Shown here one piece after another: positions 9,482-20,100 of a DNA stretch of 27,056 nucleotides. The position numbers were made by a program, and so were the translations under genes. The DNA is from Halocafeteria seosinensis (lineage: Eukaryota; Sar; Bigyra; Bicosoecida). The notes below the pieces were generated by a model that was given only the letters and a program-made list of their open reading frames with translations, ran no database searches and was not told where the DNA came from. Within the stretch, counting starts at the first letter, position 1; every line of letters begins with the position of its first letter. The stretch lies in contig LVLI01000809.1 in the NCBI GenBank assembly GCA_001687465.1, positions 1-27,056 on the forward strand, in the 5' to 3' direction.

Positions 9482-11068
9482 ATGGACAAGGACGAAAGTG
9501 GTGCATCAGCAGCAGCTGCTGCTGGGGGACGCCGTCAACGTCAACGACGGCACGGGAGAGCTACAAGGAGCCGCCGAAATGTCACTGAAGAGGAAGCTGA
9601 GAGCTCATCATCGACTCCCAAGGATGATGAACCAGAAGCACGAGGACGACGAAGGGAAACAGACGAGGAGGAAGAAGGAGACGATAGAAAGCGAAGTAAA
9701 CGGGGGGACGATGAGAGCGAACACAGCTCAGAGTCGAGACCTTCTCGACGTGGCCGACAAAGCCGCCGCAAGACGAACAGGAGGCAAAAATCTGAACGTA
9801 GGTGTCGTTCTCCTCTCGCTCGCTTCCTTCACTAAATAGCGACAGTCGTTGACCTTGCAGGTTTAGAACCAAAGGATGCTAACGCGGGAGGTAAAGGGCA
9901 CGACATCGCTGTGGTCCCAATGACGCAAAAACATCAAGCCATGACAGGGAGAAGTGACGATCGCGAGCACCGCGGTGCAGAAGCATTCGACTACCTGAAT
10001 AAAGAAAAGGCGAGTGAAAACACGAAACAAGTGTTCGAAGAGGATGCTGCAACGGGCGAGTTCCATCTAGTCAAACGACGCGACTTCAAGCAGGGACAAG
10101 AAGTATGTAGCACTCTATGTCAGAGTCATGCAAGTATCTGTCACGCCAAACGATCAATACCCCCATTCATGTGCAGGCGTCGACAAACACCTCTGACGAC
10201 GCTCCAGCATTTCCCCCGGCTGCCTACATAGCTTCTAAACTATCGCAGTTGTTTCTCTTTGCGGGGGGATTAGGAGCTGGTGCTTCCCTGTTGCATGTGA
10301 TAATTCAATTCCAATTCAGAGATGATAGCGAATTTATTCAAGTACGTTACTACTCGTGACACTCCTGCCATCAATTTCATGGTATATTTGTGGATGCCGC
10401 TTCAGGGTGTTGGTTTATTCAACGCTTCAGTCAGAATCCTTATGTATATATTGGTCGCTATTGGATGGCTCAATGCTTGCCTCTTATATTCTGAATCTGA
10501 TTTAGATTTTGTGGCTACCACTCGGCTGCCTGCCTCCCTGGCCTCCCTGTTGCAGGCTCCAACCCATGAGATCACGCAAGAGACGGGGGATATGCGGTAC
10601 CATGCTATGTCTTGGCTGCGAAACTACACGACGCTTGCAAAACGATATGGGACCGCGGCTCTCATATTCAATGGTGTCGCGCTGATCGCTACACTTGCTG
10701 GAATCCGCGTGGATAATAGGCTCTCCGCGGTAGAGGATGAGCCTGACCAGGAGCTGCGTCAACAGGTTATTGACAACATATCGTTGTGGCGGGGAACAGA
10801 CGTAGTGCGATTCTTGTCGCTTACGCTCGGTTGGATAATGTCACTCAGGGTGCATTTGTGGGTTTCTTTGAACATTTTTGAAACGATATCAGAATATCAA
10901 ACCTTAGAACGAAAACTTAGAGAAAGTGAGACGAAGCGAGGAGCAGTGGAGCACCAGTCTCCAAAAGAAAGCATGAGTGTTGAGCAGTTGGAGAAGTTGT
11001 TGCAACAACATAAAGAGAGCATGAATGATACAGAACAAGCATTAGAGAAGAAAAAGAAGAGTCAGTAG
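9482..11068 (+). CDS. TMEM237: TMEM237-like four-helix transition-zone membrane protein
   Basis: Four exons (9482-9797, 9861-10102, 10177-10341, 10406-11068; introns 63, 74 and 64 nt) encode about 461 residues. The first 180 or so residues are highly charged and Arg/Glu/Ser-rich, with a short alanine run. Four membrane segments follow, near residues 208-230, 250-272, 322-342 and 375-396, and then a charged, coiled-coil-prone tail ending in Lys. This matches animal TMEM237 (JBTS14): charged disordered N-terminus, then two pairs of helices. Local echoes from memory include the segment after helix 3 (LATLAGIRVDNRL here) and the aromatic-Asp ending of helix 2. TMEM237 acts in the ciliary transition zone with the MKS/JBTS module. 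A long frame also opens at 9444 but does not splice into the membrane domain. The gene is divergent from the CEP162-like gene and convergent with SPAG6 (52 bp between stops). Confidence 0.68.
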
Positions 11069-11120
11069 GTAGGAAATGGTCTTGTTTGGATGGATAATCA
11101 CATTGCTAAAATGTGCATTC

Positions 11121-12868
11121 TCACTGCCCTTCTTCTTCGATTTTGGACAGAAGCTCTTTAGCATAGTCGGTATCAGAGAAGCGAACGGCTTCCGCTGGAT
11201 AGCATGCATTAATCTTGGAAATGCTTTCTTGTACCTTGGGTCCTGCGGTCTTCTTGATATCCTGAACACGTTGCAGCAATCCGCTCTGCATAAATGCTTT
11301 CCTAGCATTGACGTCATTAGGTAATATCGATGCGTATTGCGCCAGCACATATTTTTCGATTGTTTCGTTGGCATCTTGAAGCAATGGAGCCAGCGCATCT
11401 GGATCTGTACATTTTGCAAGGACTGCCTTCAGTGCTCGTTTAGCTTTTAGTTGCAAGTCCGGTGAGCTTTCTTCTCTGACATGTAGAATAACCATGGGTT
11501 GCAAAACCCCGGCTTCAGCCAATGCTTTTGCATGGTCCGGTGAATGCCGTCCTATTTGCCCCAATGTCCATACAGTTGCTGCCTTGATATGGTCCTCCGC
11601 TTCCTTTATTAGAGCATCCTTGAGCGCCTGTACGCCCTTAGCTACTATAACCGCGAGCGCCAGAGTCTCCGAGAAAGCGCTAATATACCCAACAGCCATG
11701 ATTCCCGGCAATCGAACGTTCGCCTTGCTCTCCCGTATAAAGTCCACTAATGCTGCGGCCCCACCGGCATTTACTATCAATTTTGCAAGCTCAGGTGTAT
11801 GTTTGGCAATTTCTCGAATGCACGTGGCAGCATTTTTCCTCACGTATATATCTATATCCTTAAGACAATTTAATATCTTCGGGAAGACTTCAGCTTCAAC
11901 CACTATTTCGGCGAGGTCCACACTGTGTTTCGCTATTTGTGAAAGTGCGCTGCATACTTGTCGCTTCAGCTTACTATCATCATGGTGTACCAGAGGCACC
12001 AAATAGGTAACGGCACCGGCGTCTACAAGTGATTGGGCCAACTGATCAAATTCACAGGAAGACATCCACGGCTAAACAACTATACAGTTCTAGAAAAGCC
12101 ATGGGCACGACTTACTTCTGGAGTGTGCTTAGCAATATCGTTAAGTGCTGAGGCAGTTACCCTTTTGAGCGAGATTTCGGGTTCCTGGATACACAATACC
12201 AGCAGAGGGACAGCGCCAGCATCTACCACAGCCTGAGCTAGGTCAGCATTGTGGGTAGCTATATATCCAAGTGCCCAAGCGGCAGCTTCTTTGACACTGG
12301 GGTCAAACTCCTCAAGGCATAACACCAGTGCTTCCAAAGCTCCAGAGTCAACAACTGCCTGAGCCAGTTCGGGTGAATGCTTTGCTACGGCTCTGAGGAC
12401 AAACGCTGCCGCCTTTTTGTAGAAGCGCTGCAGTGAGACGACACCCAGTGTTGTAACAAAATAAAAAATACACAGACATAGAACTAGACTGCCGTAACCT
12501 ACATTTTGCTCTCCCAATGAGTACACAAGTTGAGGCAAAATCTCGTTGGCTACGATGGCCTCTGCCAACTCATCGGAGTAATTGGCAAGCCTCCCGAGAG
12601 CCAATGCAGCTGTTTGTTGAATGCTGGGAACCTGCTACAGTTCAGTGTCAGCATAAATTTTAACAACTTCGTTGTAACAGTTTCGACAATTTCACAAGGT
12701 GTTGTTACTTACGTTGTCCAGTAACAATGGACGAAGCAGCTGCATGACACCTGCATTCTGCATAGTCTCAATGTTCTGTGGCCGTGTAGCTGCTTCGGCT
12801 ACGCTCTGAACGAACTGTACCCGTGCCTTCTGGTACTGCTCGAATATTTGTAGCAGAGAAGAACTCAT
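11121..12868 (-). CDS. SPAG6: SPAG6/PF16 axonemal central-pair armadillo protein
   Basis: Four exons (12868-12713, 12631-12503, 12427-12116, 12041-11121) encode 505 residues, close to the 509 of human SPAG6. All three splices fall between codons. The N-terminus SSSLLQIFEQYQKAR and the segments RPQNIETMQNAGVM, ALGRLANYSDELAEA, EAAAWALGYIATHNA and CLKDIDIYVRKNA are family hallmarks. Armadillo-type helical repeats cover almost the whole protein. SPAG6 (PF16 in Chlamydomonas) stabilises the C1 microtubule of the central pair and is needed for motility, so the organism should have a 9+2 motile flagellum. The start is the Met before the conserved EQYQKAR, with no competing upstream Met in frame. 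The gene is convergent with the TMEM237-like gene. Confidence 0.97.
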
Positions 12869-13662
12869 CTTGTTGTCCTCGTTTGAGGTGCAGTCAAGTT
12901 CAATCCGGTGCCGTTAGTCGATTTTCGTCGAGCGATCGATTGCAGATTTCGACTCAAATATTTGCTCCCGTTCTGATGCCACTCCACAAGCAATGCAAAT
13001 ATATGACCTAACTTAAACTGGACAGAGTGCACCAAATATTGCCAGGAAGACGAAAAACTAGCGAATAGAGACGTTAAGCTCTTCGGTTGTGCCGACAGAT
13101 GCACAGGATCGCAATGCTCGACGCTGGAAGCGTATGAACGAAGCCAGTCCCGCAGAGTGCCTGTTGGGGAAACTTTGCGTCCAGTATTTCAACTAGATTA
13201 TACGTAAACAATCACATGATCCACCCTAGGGCTGTAGTGCTGCGGTATCAAACCTTCGGCGCGCCAAAAACGAGTGCACACTGCTCCAGCCGGGCCCGGC
13301 GAAGATCCCGGATACCACAAGGTCATCCATCCCTCCCAAAAGAAGCCAGTATCGCCTATGGAATGGTTGCCGATTATGGGGAACTAGATATGTTTGGGAG
13401 ACCGTATTCGCCCTTTGGATTGGTTCGATTCTGCTGCTAGCTGGTTGCCACTGTAGATAGAGTTCCCACGAGTCGCATCTGGTTGCTGGTTGGAAGCGCC
13501 CCCGTGCGATTACTCTTGTCAAGCAAACGGGTACGTAGGACAACATACGAGTCTTTCTCTGCGGATCGGAGCTGCTTTCGGGACTTACACAATCATGTCG
13601 TACATGACATTCTTGCTGTTGATGCAGATACAAAAGGAGGAGACAAAAGCGGAGTGTGCGTA
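12869..13662. other. Divergent intergenic region, SPAG6 / palmitoyltransferase
   Basis: No supported gene lies in these 794 bp. The open frames on both strands (for example 13216-13440 plus and 13226-13633 minus) show no known domain and overlap one another. The region must contain both 5' UTRs and promoters. An upstream non-coding exon of the palmitoyltransferase gene is possible, because the frame carrying its first membrane helix stays open back to 13483. Confidence 0.4.
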
Positions 13663-15243
13663 ATGCTTCTAGTCTCCACAGTGCTGATCTTATCGGTAGT
13701 ATGCGGCATCATACTATTATTTGGAGACCCTGAAGCGTACGTTGCTCACCGCTTCTGTTTCTATTTGTTGCAATCCAGCTCACCTTTTCTATCCAATCGT
13801 ATACATGTTTGTACAGGCCCACCTTCTTGGGAAGATGCCATTACATGCTGATTTACGCCATTCCGGAGAGGCTGTAGTACGTCGTTCAGAGGATTGCTTT
13901 CAGGCGATTAGTTTTTTCAAGACTGTGTTCAACTTTGCAGCTCCATGCTGGTCAGGCTTCGTCTGTCCTGGGTTGTAGATTGCGGGAAGAGTGTATATGC
14001 ATTTTTCTTTCTCCAGAGAAACCCTTTTGTGCTTGTACGTGTTAAAGTTCAGTCGGTGAACGCTCCTTCACACTCAAGAAATACTCTGATGACATGCAGA
14101 TATTATACTTAGCGCTAGTGCTTACCAGTTTCGCGGCGATCATCTTAAAGGCGTACCCTCGGTTTCCCAACGTATACTTTGCGGAGTACCACCGAATCAC
14201 TGGCACGATGATGATGGGATTGTGTCTCTTCGTGTTCTATAAGGCTGCTACCGTAGACGCGGGACAAATTACAAAGCAAAATCTCGCCGAGTATGATAAC
14301 TACGCTTACGATGAAGTACTCTACAGTAATATTGAATGCCCTACTTGCAAAATGCCGAAGCTCGCACGCTCCAAGCACTGCCGCATTATGGATATGTGCA
14401 TATCTCGGTTTGATCACTACTGCATTTGGTTGAATAGGGCTGTCGGTGAAAAGAACTATCGCTGGTTTTTGGCCTTCTTGCTGGTAGGTGGGACTGTGTA
14501 GAAGATGAATTTTTCCTATATACAACAAACAATGGCTGCAGGCTCATTCTTTTATCTTGTTCTATGGAGTCGCTGCTGTCGGCTCCATATTTTTGTCAGA
14601 TATTGACGAATTGCAGCTCTGGAAAACAACATTCATTGAGAGATCAACACGGCGGCATATTCAGCCCACATATTGGATTATCTTTTACGTACTATTCGAA
14701 CGTCATTATGCTCTAATGTTTGTATTTGTGCTGTGTTGCATGATGAGCCTTGTACTCTCGGCTTTCACGGGCTATCATCTGTACCTAGCGGCTACGAATA
14801 CCACTACGAATGAAAGTTCCAAGTGGGCGCAAGTGTTGGTAAAGTATGAACAATGGCAATCGGATTACCACTACGCAAAGAGTGAAATGCCAAGAGTTTC
14901 TGCACGTTTACAAAAGCTTCTTAACATGAAGAAGAAACCTACAGATGAGGAGCAAAACGAGATTGAACGGATGCGACATGAACTGTCCTTGTTAGATTCT
15001 TCGCTTGCCCAACGCCCACCGGAAGAGTTGCCACAAAACATTTACGATAGAGGCTGGAAGGAAAATCTGTTGGAAGCACTCTTCCCACTCTCGCTACGTA
15101 ATGATTCAAGTAAGAAACATGCGCTCCATTGGCAATTAGAAAAAGGGGGAGTTCCTGGTCCGACCCATCACGGGCACCATAGCGGACATAGTAGCCATGA
15201 ACACAAAAGCCGGAAAGGACGGAGGAGGAAGAAAACAGAATGA
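13663..15243 (+). CDS. ZDHHC4-like palmitoyltransferase with DHYC active site
   Basis: Five exons (13663-13736, 13817-13873, 13941-14034, 14100-14483, 14542-15243; introns 80, 67, 65 and 58 nt) join in frame to 436 residues. The order is membrane helix 1 (MLLVSTVLILSVVCGIILLF), two helices in the middle, the cysteine-rich domain, two more helices, the TTxE-type motif in LYLAATNTTTNE, and a His/Lys-rich tail (HHGHHSGHSSHEHKSRK). Overall spacing follows human ZDHHC4, including RNPFVL before the second helix and a late IYDRGWKENL-like segment. These enzymes attach palmitate to protein cysteines at ER/Golgi membranes. Catalytic Cys183 lies in FDHYCIW. The first zinc set (C155, C158, H168, C175) is intact, while the second has M172, Y182 and A189 in place of Cys, His and Cys. 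The 5' end is less certain: the Met at 13663 is the first just before helix 1, but an upstream exon could extend it. Confidence 0.88.
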
Positions 15244-15352
15244 GAGTTCTATCCAGGATGCATGACCGGTAAATAGTATTAATACGTAACATGTGGCCCG
15301 AAATACGGGGAATGAACCTGAGTTTCAAATTTTTGTGGTAGGATTCCCGTGT

Positions 15353-16258
15353 CTATTCGTCATCGTCTTCACCTGCTTCTTCATCCTCACCCATACAGTA
15401 TTCCTCTTTGACTATTTCGTGATAGAGCAGCACGTTTTCCAGAGTCTTCGTTGAAAATTCATCATGACCTCCCATATCATCAAACCCAACAATACTGTGA
15501 TCTGTTTTGCCATTCTTGACCAACACCATGGTCGGCAAGCACCAAATGTTCAGTTTTTCCGCAAGATACGGACTCTTCTCTGCATTGACCTTAATGAATT
15601 TCGTTTCGATATGTTGACGCGCCAATTTTTCCAGGTGTCCATCGAGAATCTCACAACGTCGGGTTGTGTTTCTGTAGAAATGAGCGACTGCTCGCTCGCA
15701 ATTCTTCAATTCCTGGAAAAACTCTTTCTCATTGGGAACTTCTTGGTATTTGCCGTGCCCAGCTTGAAGCCATTTTTGCTTCTGTTCGTGTTTTTTCTTC
15801 ATTTCCCGCAAACGACGCTGGCGGATTTTCTCTAGGTCATCTTCTTCCAGGTTGTCCATTTTCTTTAGCTTTTCATCAAGTTTCTCCTCCTCGTGTTCTA
15901 GCTTCTGGAGCAACATGTCCCCGACCATTTGACCTACTTGTTCCCCTGTAATCAAAGTCAAAAATTACATTTTCCCTTTATTTATGCTGCTTAAAGGTAG
16001 TATAGGCACCATGCATCAATAACAAGTGGTACGAAATGATAAAAATATACCAAGGTTCTCTTCCTTTCAAATCAGCTTCATTGCCACAGGATAAACAAGG
16101 TTTGCTCTTGCCGTAAACACCCTCTAAGCCCCAAGTTCCTTCACTATTGACTAATGCATTCCTACACGAAAACATAAGGCAGATGTGCACGGCAGAACTA
16201 GCATACCTGAGATCTGGGGCTTAGCACCCCGGCCTCCACCTCGGCGAGCCATTGACAT
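15353..16258 (-). CDS. TXNDC9: TXNDC9/PLP3-type thioredoxin-fold chaperonin cofactor
   Basis: Two exons (16258-16207 and 15945-15353) encode 214 residues. The join falls after the first base of a Gly codon and gives a short Arg/Gly-rich N-terminus (MSMARRGGGRGAKPQIS) running directly into the conserved acidic helix. The body shows family landmarks: QKQKWLQAGHGKYQEVP, AHFYRNTTRRCEILD and ETKFIKVNAEKSPYLAEKL, then LPTMVLVKNGKT and VGFDDMGG. The tail is acidic. The fold is thioredoxin-like without a CxxC motif, as in animal TXNDC9. The family binds the CCT chaperonin and modulates actin and tubulin folding. Human TXNDC9 has 226 residues, so the length fits. The single intron is 261 nt, the second longest seen here. 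The gene is convergent with the palmitoyltransferase (109 bp between stops). Confidence 0.93.
15946..16206 (-). other. 261-nt intron of TXNDC9
   Basis: On the minus strand the donor is GTATGC at 16206 and the acceptor is GATTACAG ending at 15946. Most other introns here are 58-90 nt. An open segment of about 50 codons lies inside (including GTWGLEGVYGKSKPCLSCGN) but cannot be spliced in frame to both flanking exons with the sites I see. It is therefore treated as intron; a retained or alternative exon remains possible. Confidence 0.7.
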
Positions 16259-17143
16259 TTTCGTTTAACGCTTGTAGCGATATGAAGAGCAAATAAACCT
16301 ATCTTTAATATGTTGTAGCCTGCAGATAATCGCACGCACTAACGAACTACGGAATGAGATGTATCAAACTCTCACCATCTCACGCTACCAACAATAAAGA
16401 CTGTGATATCGGGGAGCTTCAACTTACCCTTCAAAACTCAAATGAGGTCTGAGGCCACTGAGGTGGGTTTGTTTGAATTCGTAGGCGCTTCCGAGTGATG
16501 ATCAAATGTGGGCCATAATGCGACCAGAAATGTATAAAGACGCTCTATATGGTATTGCGTTGAGACATCATGCAAGCGTGAACGAAGATATTGAGCTACA
16601 TGTACTGTGTTTGAACTCGTTGAGGAGGGAAGTGAAGTCATAATACCGACCCGACTTCCACGATCCATCAGAGCACCCCAGAACATGATTCGGATACTAT
16701 CTTTGGAGATTCCGGGGTAGTGTTAACACAGGAAGCAGCACATACCCGGGTTAGGTATACAATACTTCGGCACTACCTACCAGCAGTTGCGCAGATCAAC
16801 AATCGTTGGAGGATACTCGTACCGTCGTCGGGTATGATCCAGTCATACCTCTCCATAGAAGAAAGTTTGCTCTAACGAATACCGATATTCTTGTGTCCGG
16901 TACACTATGTACCGTAGAAATCACAGCAGTGTAACACTTTGTGAACGCGTTGCCGTGTACTTCAACAACACAACAAAGCCACAAGTTTTCAGTAGTAGTT
17001 GCTGGAATAGTTGCGTTAGTTAGAACCGCATTTGCTGTGTCTGCTGCGTTGGTACGCGCTCTAAAAAGGGAGACGGCTAGAGTGGTATTGCTGCTCCCAC
17101 ACACGTTACCATTGGACGCCCATTCCCATCTCAGCTTCTCACG
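16259..17143. other. Divergent intergenic region, TXNDC9 / SEL1L-like
   Basis: This 885-bp stretch separates two divergent genes. The only frame I consider possibly real is a minus-strand ORF at 16438-16686, listed separately. Frames at 16796-17161 (minus) and 16941-17192 (plus) are mutually overlapping and low-complexity. No tRNA-like or other RNA gene was recognised. Confidence 0.4.
16438..16686 (-). CDS. Possible small hypothetical protein, 82 aa
   Basis: The frame begins MFWGALMDRGSRVGIM and ends in VASDLI. It has a helical middle (AQYLRSRLHDVSTQYHIERL) and a Ser/Thr-rich end. I do not recognise a family. A GTAAGT donor occurs just after the stop, at 16432, so the frame could be an exon of a longer gene in another phase, or an upstream exon on the TXNDC9 side. 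There is no strong independent evidence that it is translated. Confidence 0.25.
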   Translation of the reverse strand: MFWGALMDRGSRVGIMTSLPSSTSSNTVHVAQYLRSRLHDVSTQYHIERLYTFLVALWPTFDHHSEAPTNSNKPTSVASDLI

Positions 17144-20100
17144 ATGCCTCCCAGGCCACAACGACGCCTTCCTTCTGGGGAAAGAGCTTTAATAGCGTTA
17201 ATTGCAGTAGTACTAATTTCCGAAAGTGCCGTTAGGACTGTGCGCGCTGAATCCCTTGAAGGAAACACTTCTGCTACAACCAAGGATTCGGCACAAGTGG
17301 ACACGCAGCCTTCGGAGGAAGTGATCTATCAGAACTCTAACGATGCGACAGAAGAGGAACATTATACAATGCAGGAAGACAATCCTTCGCAGGAGAAAGA
17401 TAAAGGTTCAGGCGAAGAAGTGCCCACTTATCAGGTTGACCTCAGCGATTCGCTAAGAGATGTCGTGATTCATTCTGATTCGTCAGCAGACGAATCTTAC
17501 TGCCAAATGGATGCCATTAACATAAATTTGAGCATTCCACACCAACTTAGGCTCTTAGGGCACCTGTGGATCACTGGTCTCCGAAACATTTCTTATATTT
17601 CCTCAATAGTTGACCTCGGGATACTCTCCAGTGAAGATGGCAGTGACACAGCCTCTGAGTCAGTTTTGCGGTAAGAAACTGCATATGCGGCATAGAGTGG
17701 GCACAGGAGACAAGCTGTTCCGTGATTTGAATACTTGCTTTCAGGTGTGCCGCTAACGTCCCTGGCGCTTTATGTGACGTCAACCTCAAGTCCGGGGAGC
17801 GTTTAAACAGAACAGCATCTAAGCTAACCTTCAATATGGAAACGGCGATGTAAGCTTAAGCAACAAGTTAATTCTTGTTTTAGATATAAAAGTGCGATCA
17901 ACTTGTCGCAGGCCTGATTTATCGTCTGCTGAACTGGTCAAGAACACATTAAGTTTCAGCGGTACGGGATGGGGCAAAATTAGTCACGGTAAGCTGTAAA
18001 AGGCAACCAGTATACCTCTTGCTACTTATATATTTGAAGCGATTGTAGTGCAGCTGTTTGGGTTTCTCCATCTGCATTAGTCGTTTTCCATGAACTCCCC
18101 GATAGTGCTACATCTCTCGAGCAGACTGCTGCCCTGCGTAAGAAAGGGGAGGTCCTCTCTACGAAACATACCTTGAACGATCTTCCCCCAGTTAATCGGC
18201 GAAAGAGGATACGTTTGCAAAGCGCAGGTCACTACGCTGTTTCAGTGTGCTTGTCGACCGAGAAAAACGTAGCACATAAAGAATGCTCTCGCTCAGTGTT
18301 GCATGTCGCCGTCCATTCGTGCGACGATGAGGGTGTAATCGGACCAGACGGTGTCAGCCGGGCACCAACGGAGGCCTTTTCAGGAAGCTCAATGGCCGGA
18401 AATTCATCGGACGATAGGGACCCTCCTGCTCCAGCTTTAGCATTTCCCAGCGTACTTGGTCTTGGTAACAATGGCATTGTCATTCCCAACGCGGAAGTAC
18501 CTGAAAGTAAAATGGAGGGTTGGTCGATGTGTATGTGGGGATGGTGGTGGGAAACTGACCTGCAGAACCAAATTAGGTCACTGTTCTTCAAGGGGACCGG
18601 GAAGAAAAATGATCAACGTCGTACACCTTCGGCCTGGATTGAGCCGGTTGATAGAAAGCTATTACTGCGGGTGTCCGGAGGTTCATCGGACGATCTAGGG
18701 AGCGAATCCAAGATGTCCATTCCCGTGCGTCAATGGACTCACCTTTGTTTCGTCTTTAATAACTTCACGCGAAGTAGAGAACTATCGGAATCCACTCGCC
18801 GCGGAATCTTCAACGATACCAAGATTGGTTTATCGTATGAAATGAATTTTTACATGGATGGTGTACTGGATACACAGGTGTCGTTCAAACGGACGGAGGT
18901 AATACAAAGTAACGAGGGTGATCTGTATATTGGGTCCGACCCAACCTTTCCAGGAACTCCGATGTTGATGGCAGGCTTGAAAATTTGGAACAAAGCAATA
19001 GGCTGGCAAGCTGTGGATCGAGAATACCACATGTGGAACTCTGTGTTTGACCCGTTCGAAGCAAGTACAGCCAGTTGGAGAGCGTACATTTCCATGTTGC
19101 AGTCTTACAGAACTGTTGATGAATTAAGTAAGGACGCTGAGGAGAAATCATTGTATGAGAGTGTGGCACTGGGAACCGCCGTCGTTAAGTACATGGAATC
19201 ATATACTGCTGATCGGTCCAAGCAATTTGATATTATGGGGAATGAAGAAGCAAGGCTTATCGTGAACGAAGCTGAAACGGAGCTTGCAAATTGTAGCAAC
19301 AAAGACCTTATGAATATCTTCAACAACCTAGAGCGGGCTTGTGCTGATGGAACCGGTCACAAACGTGCCTGTCTCATTCTGGCTGAATGGCTTCTCCAGC
19401 CCGGACGGGACAATTGCCCCCATGAGATAGAAAACCAGATGAATACTTTAGTTGCGGAGCACGACAACATAAATGCAATGTTTTCAAACACCCCAACTAA
19501 TATCTCAAAAATCAATCCAGTCAAGAGGACTAGGAATACTTCCGAAGTGATCGGCCCGAAAAGAGACACTGCTACTGCAAGACGTCTTATGGCTGCCGCA
19601 GCCATCCTAGACGGTGGTAGTGGAAGGGCCTTTTACAACTGGGGGTGGATGATGCTAAGCGGAATTGGTGCTGCCGGGGGGATCGAAGAATTCGTCTTAG
19701 GCAATATAATCTATCAAGCTTCGGTAAAGGTGGACCCTGCGGCTGACTCTGAAAACGCAGAAACCGCGTCGTTGAGATGGGCGATTCAAATGGCCGAAGG
19801 GAAGTGGGCGGTTCATGGAAGCGGTACACCACAACAACTCGGCACAACGAAACAGCCAGCTCATATCCATTCCACAGCTCCAGCTAGCATGGCAGGGCTA
19901 GCAATGCTCCATCTAAGTGCGGCACTCGGGGAGCCTGAAGCTTGGGCGGCTTTAGGGTTTAGGTATTCGGAAGGCTATGGGGTCCCCGAAGAGTTTTCCA
20001 CGGCATCTTGGTACCTGCACTGGGCGTCGGATGTTGCGTCGGATCAGTACAACGCTCGCGGTAATCAGCCTTTCCACGAGATTCACCGGCTCAATGCTGA

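Noticed and set aside
9444-9839. Overlapping 131-aa frame starting upstream of the TMEM237-like start
   Set aside because: It is out of frame with the downstream exons. The frame from 9482 splices cleanly to the membrane domain.
10502-10762. Minus-strand 86-aa frame within the TMEM237-like gene
   Set aside because: Antisense shadow of a coding exon.
13226-13633. 135-aa minus-strand frame between SPAG6 and the palmitoyltransferase
   Set aside because: No recognisable domain, overlaps a plus-strand frame of similar quality, and no convincing splice sites tie it to a gene.
16796-17161. 121-aa minus-strand frame overlapping the SEL1L-like start
   Set aside because: Overlaps the signal peptide exon on the other strand and is compositionally biased (Thr/Ala/Asn). 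Treated as chance.
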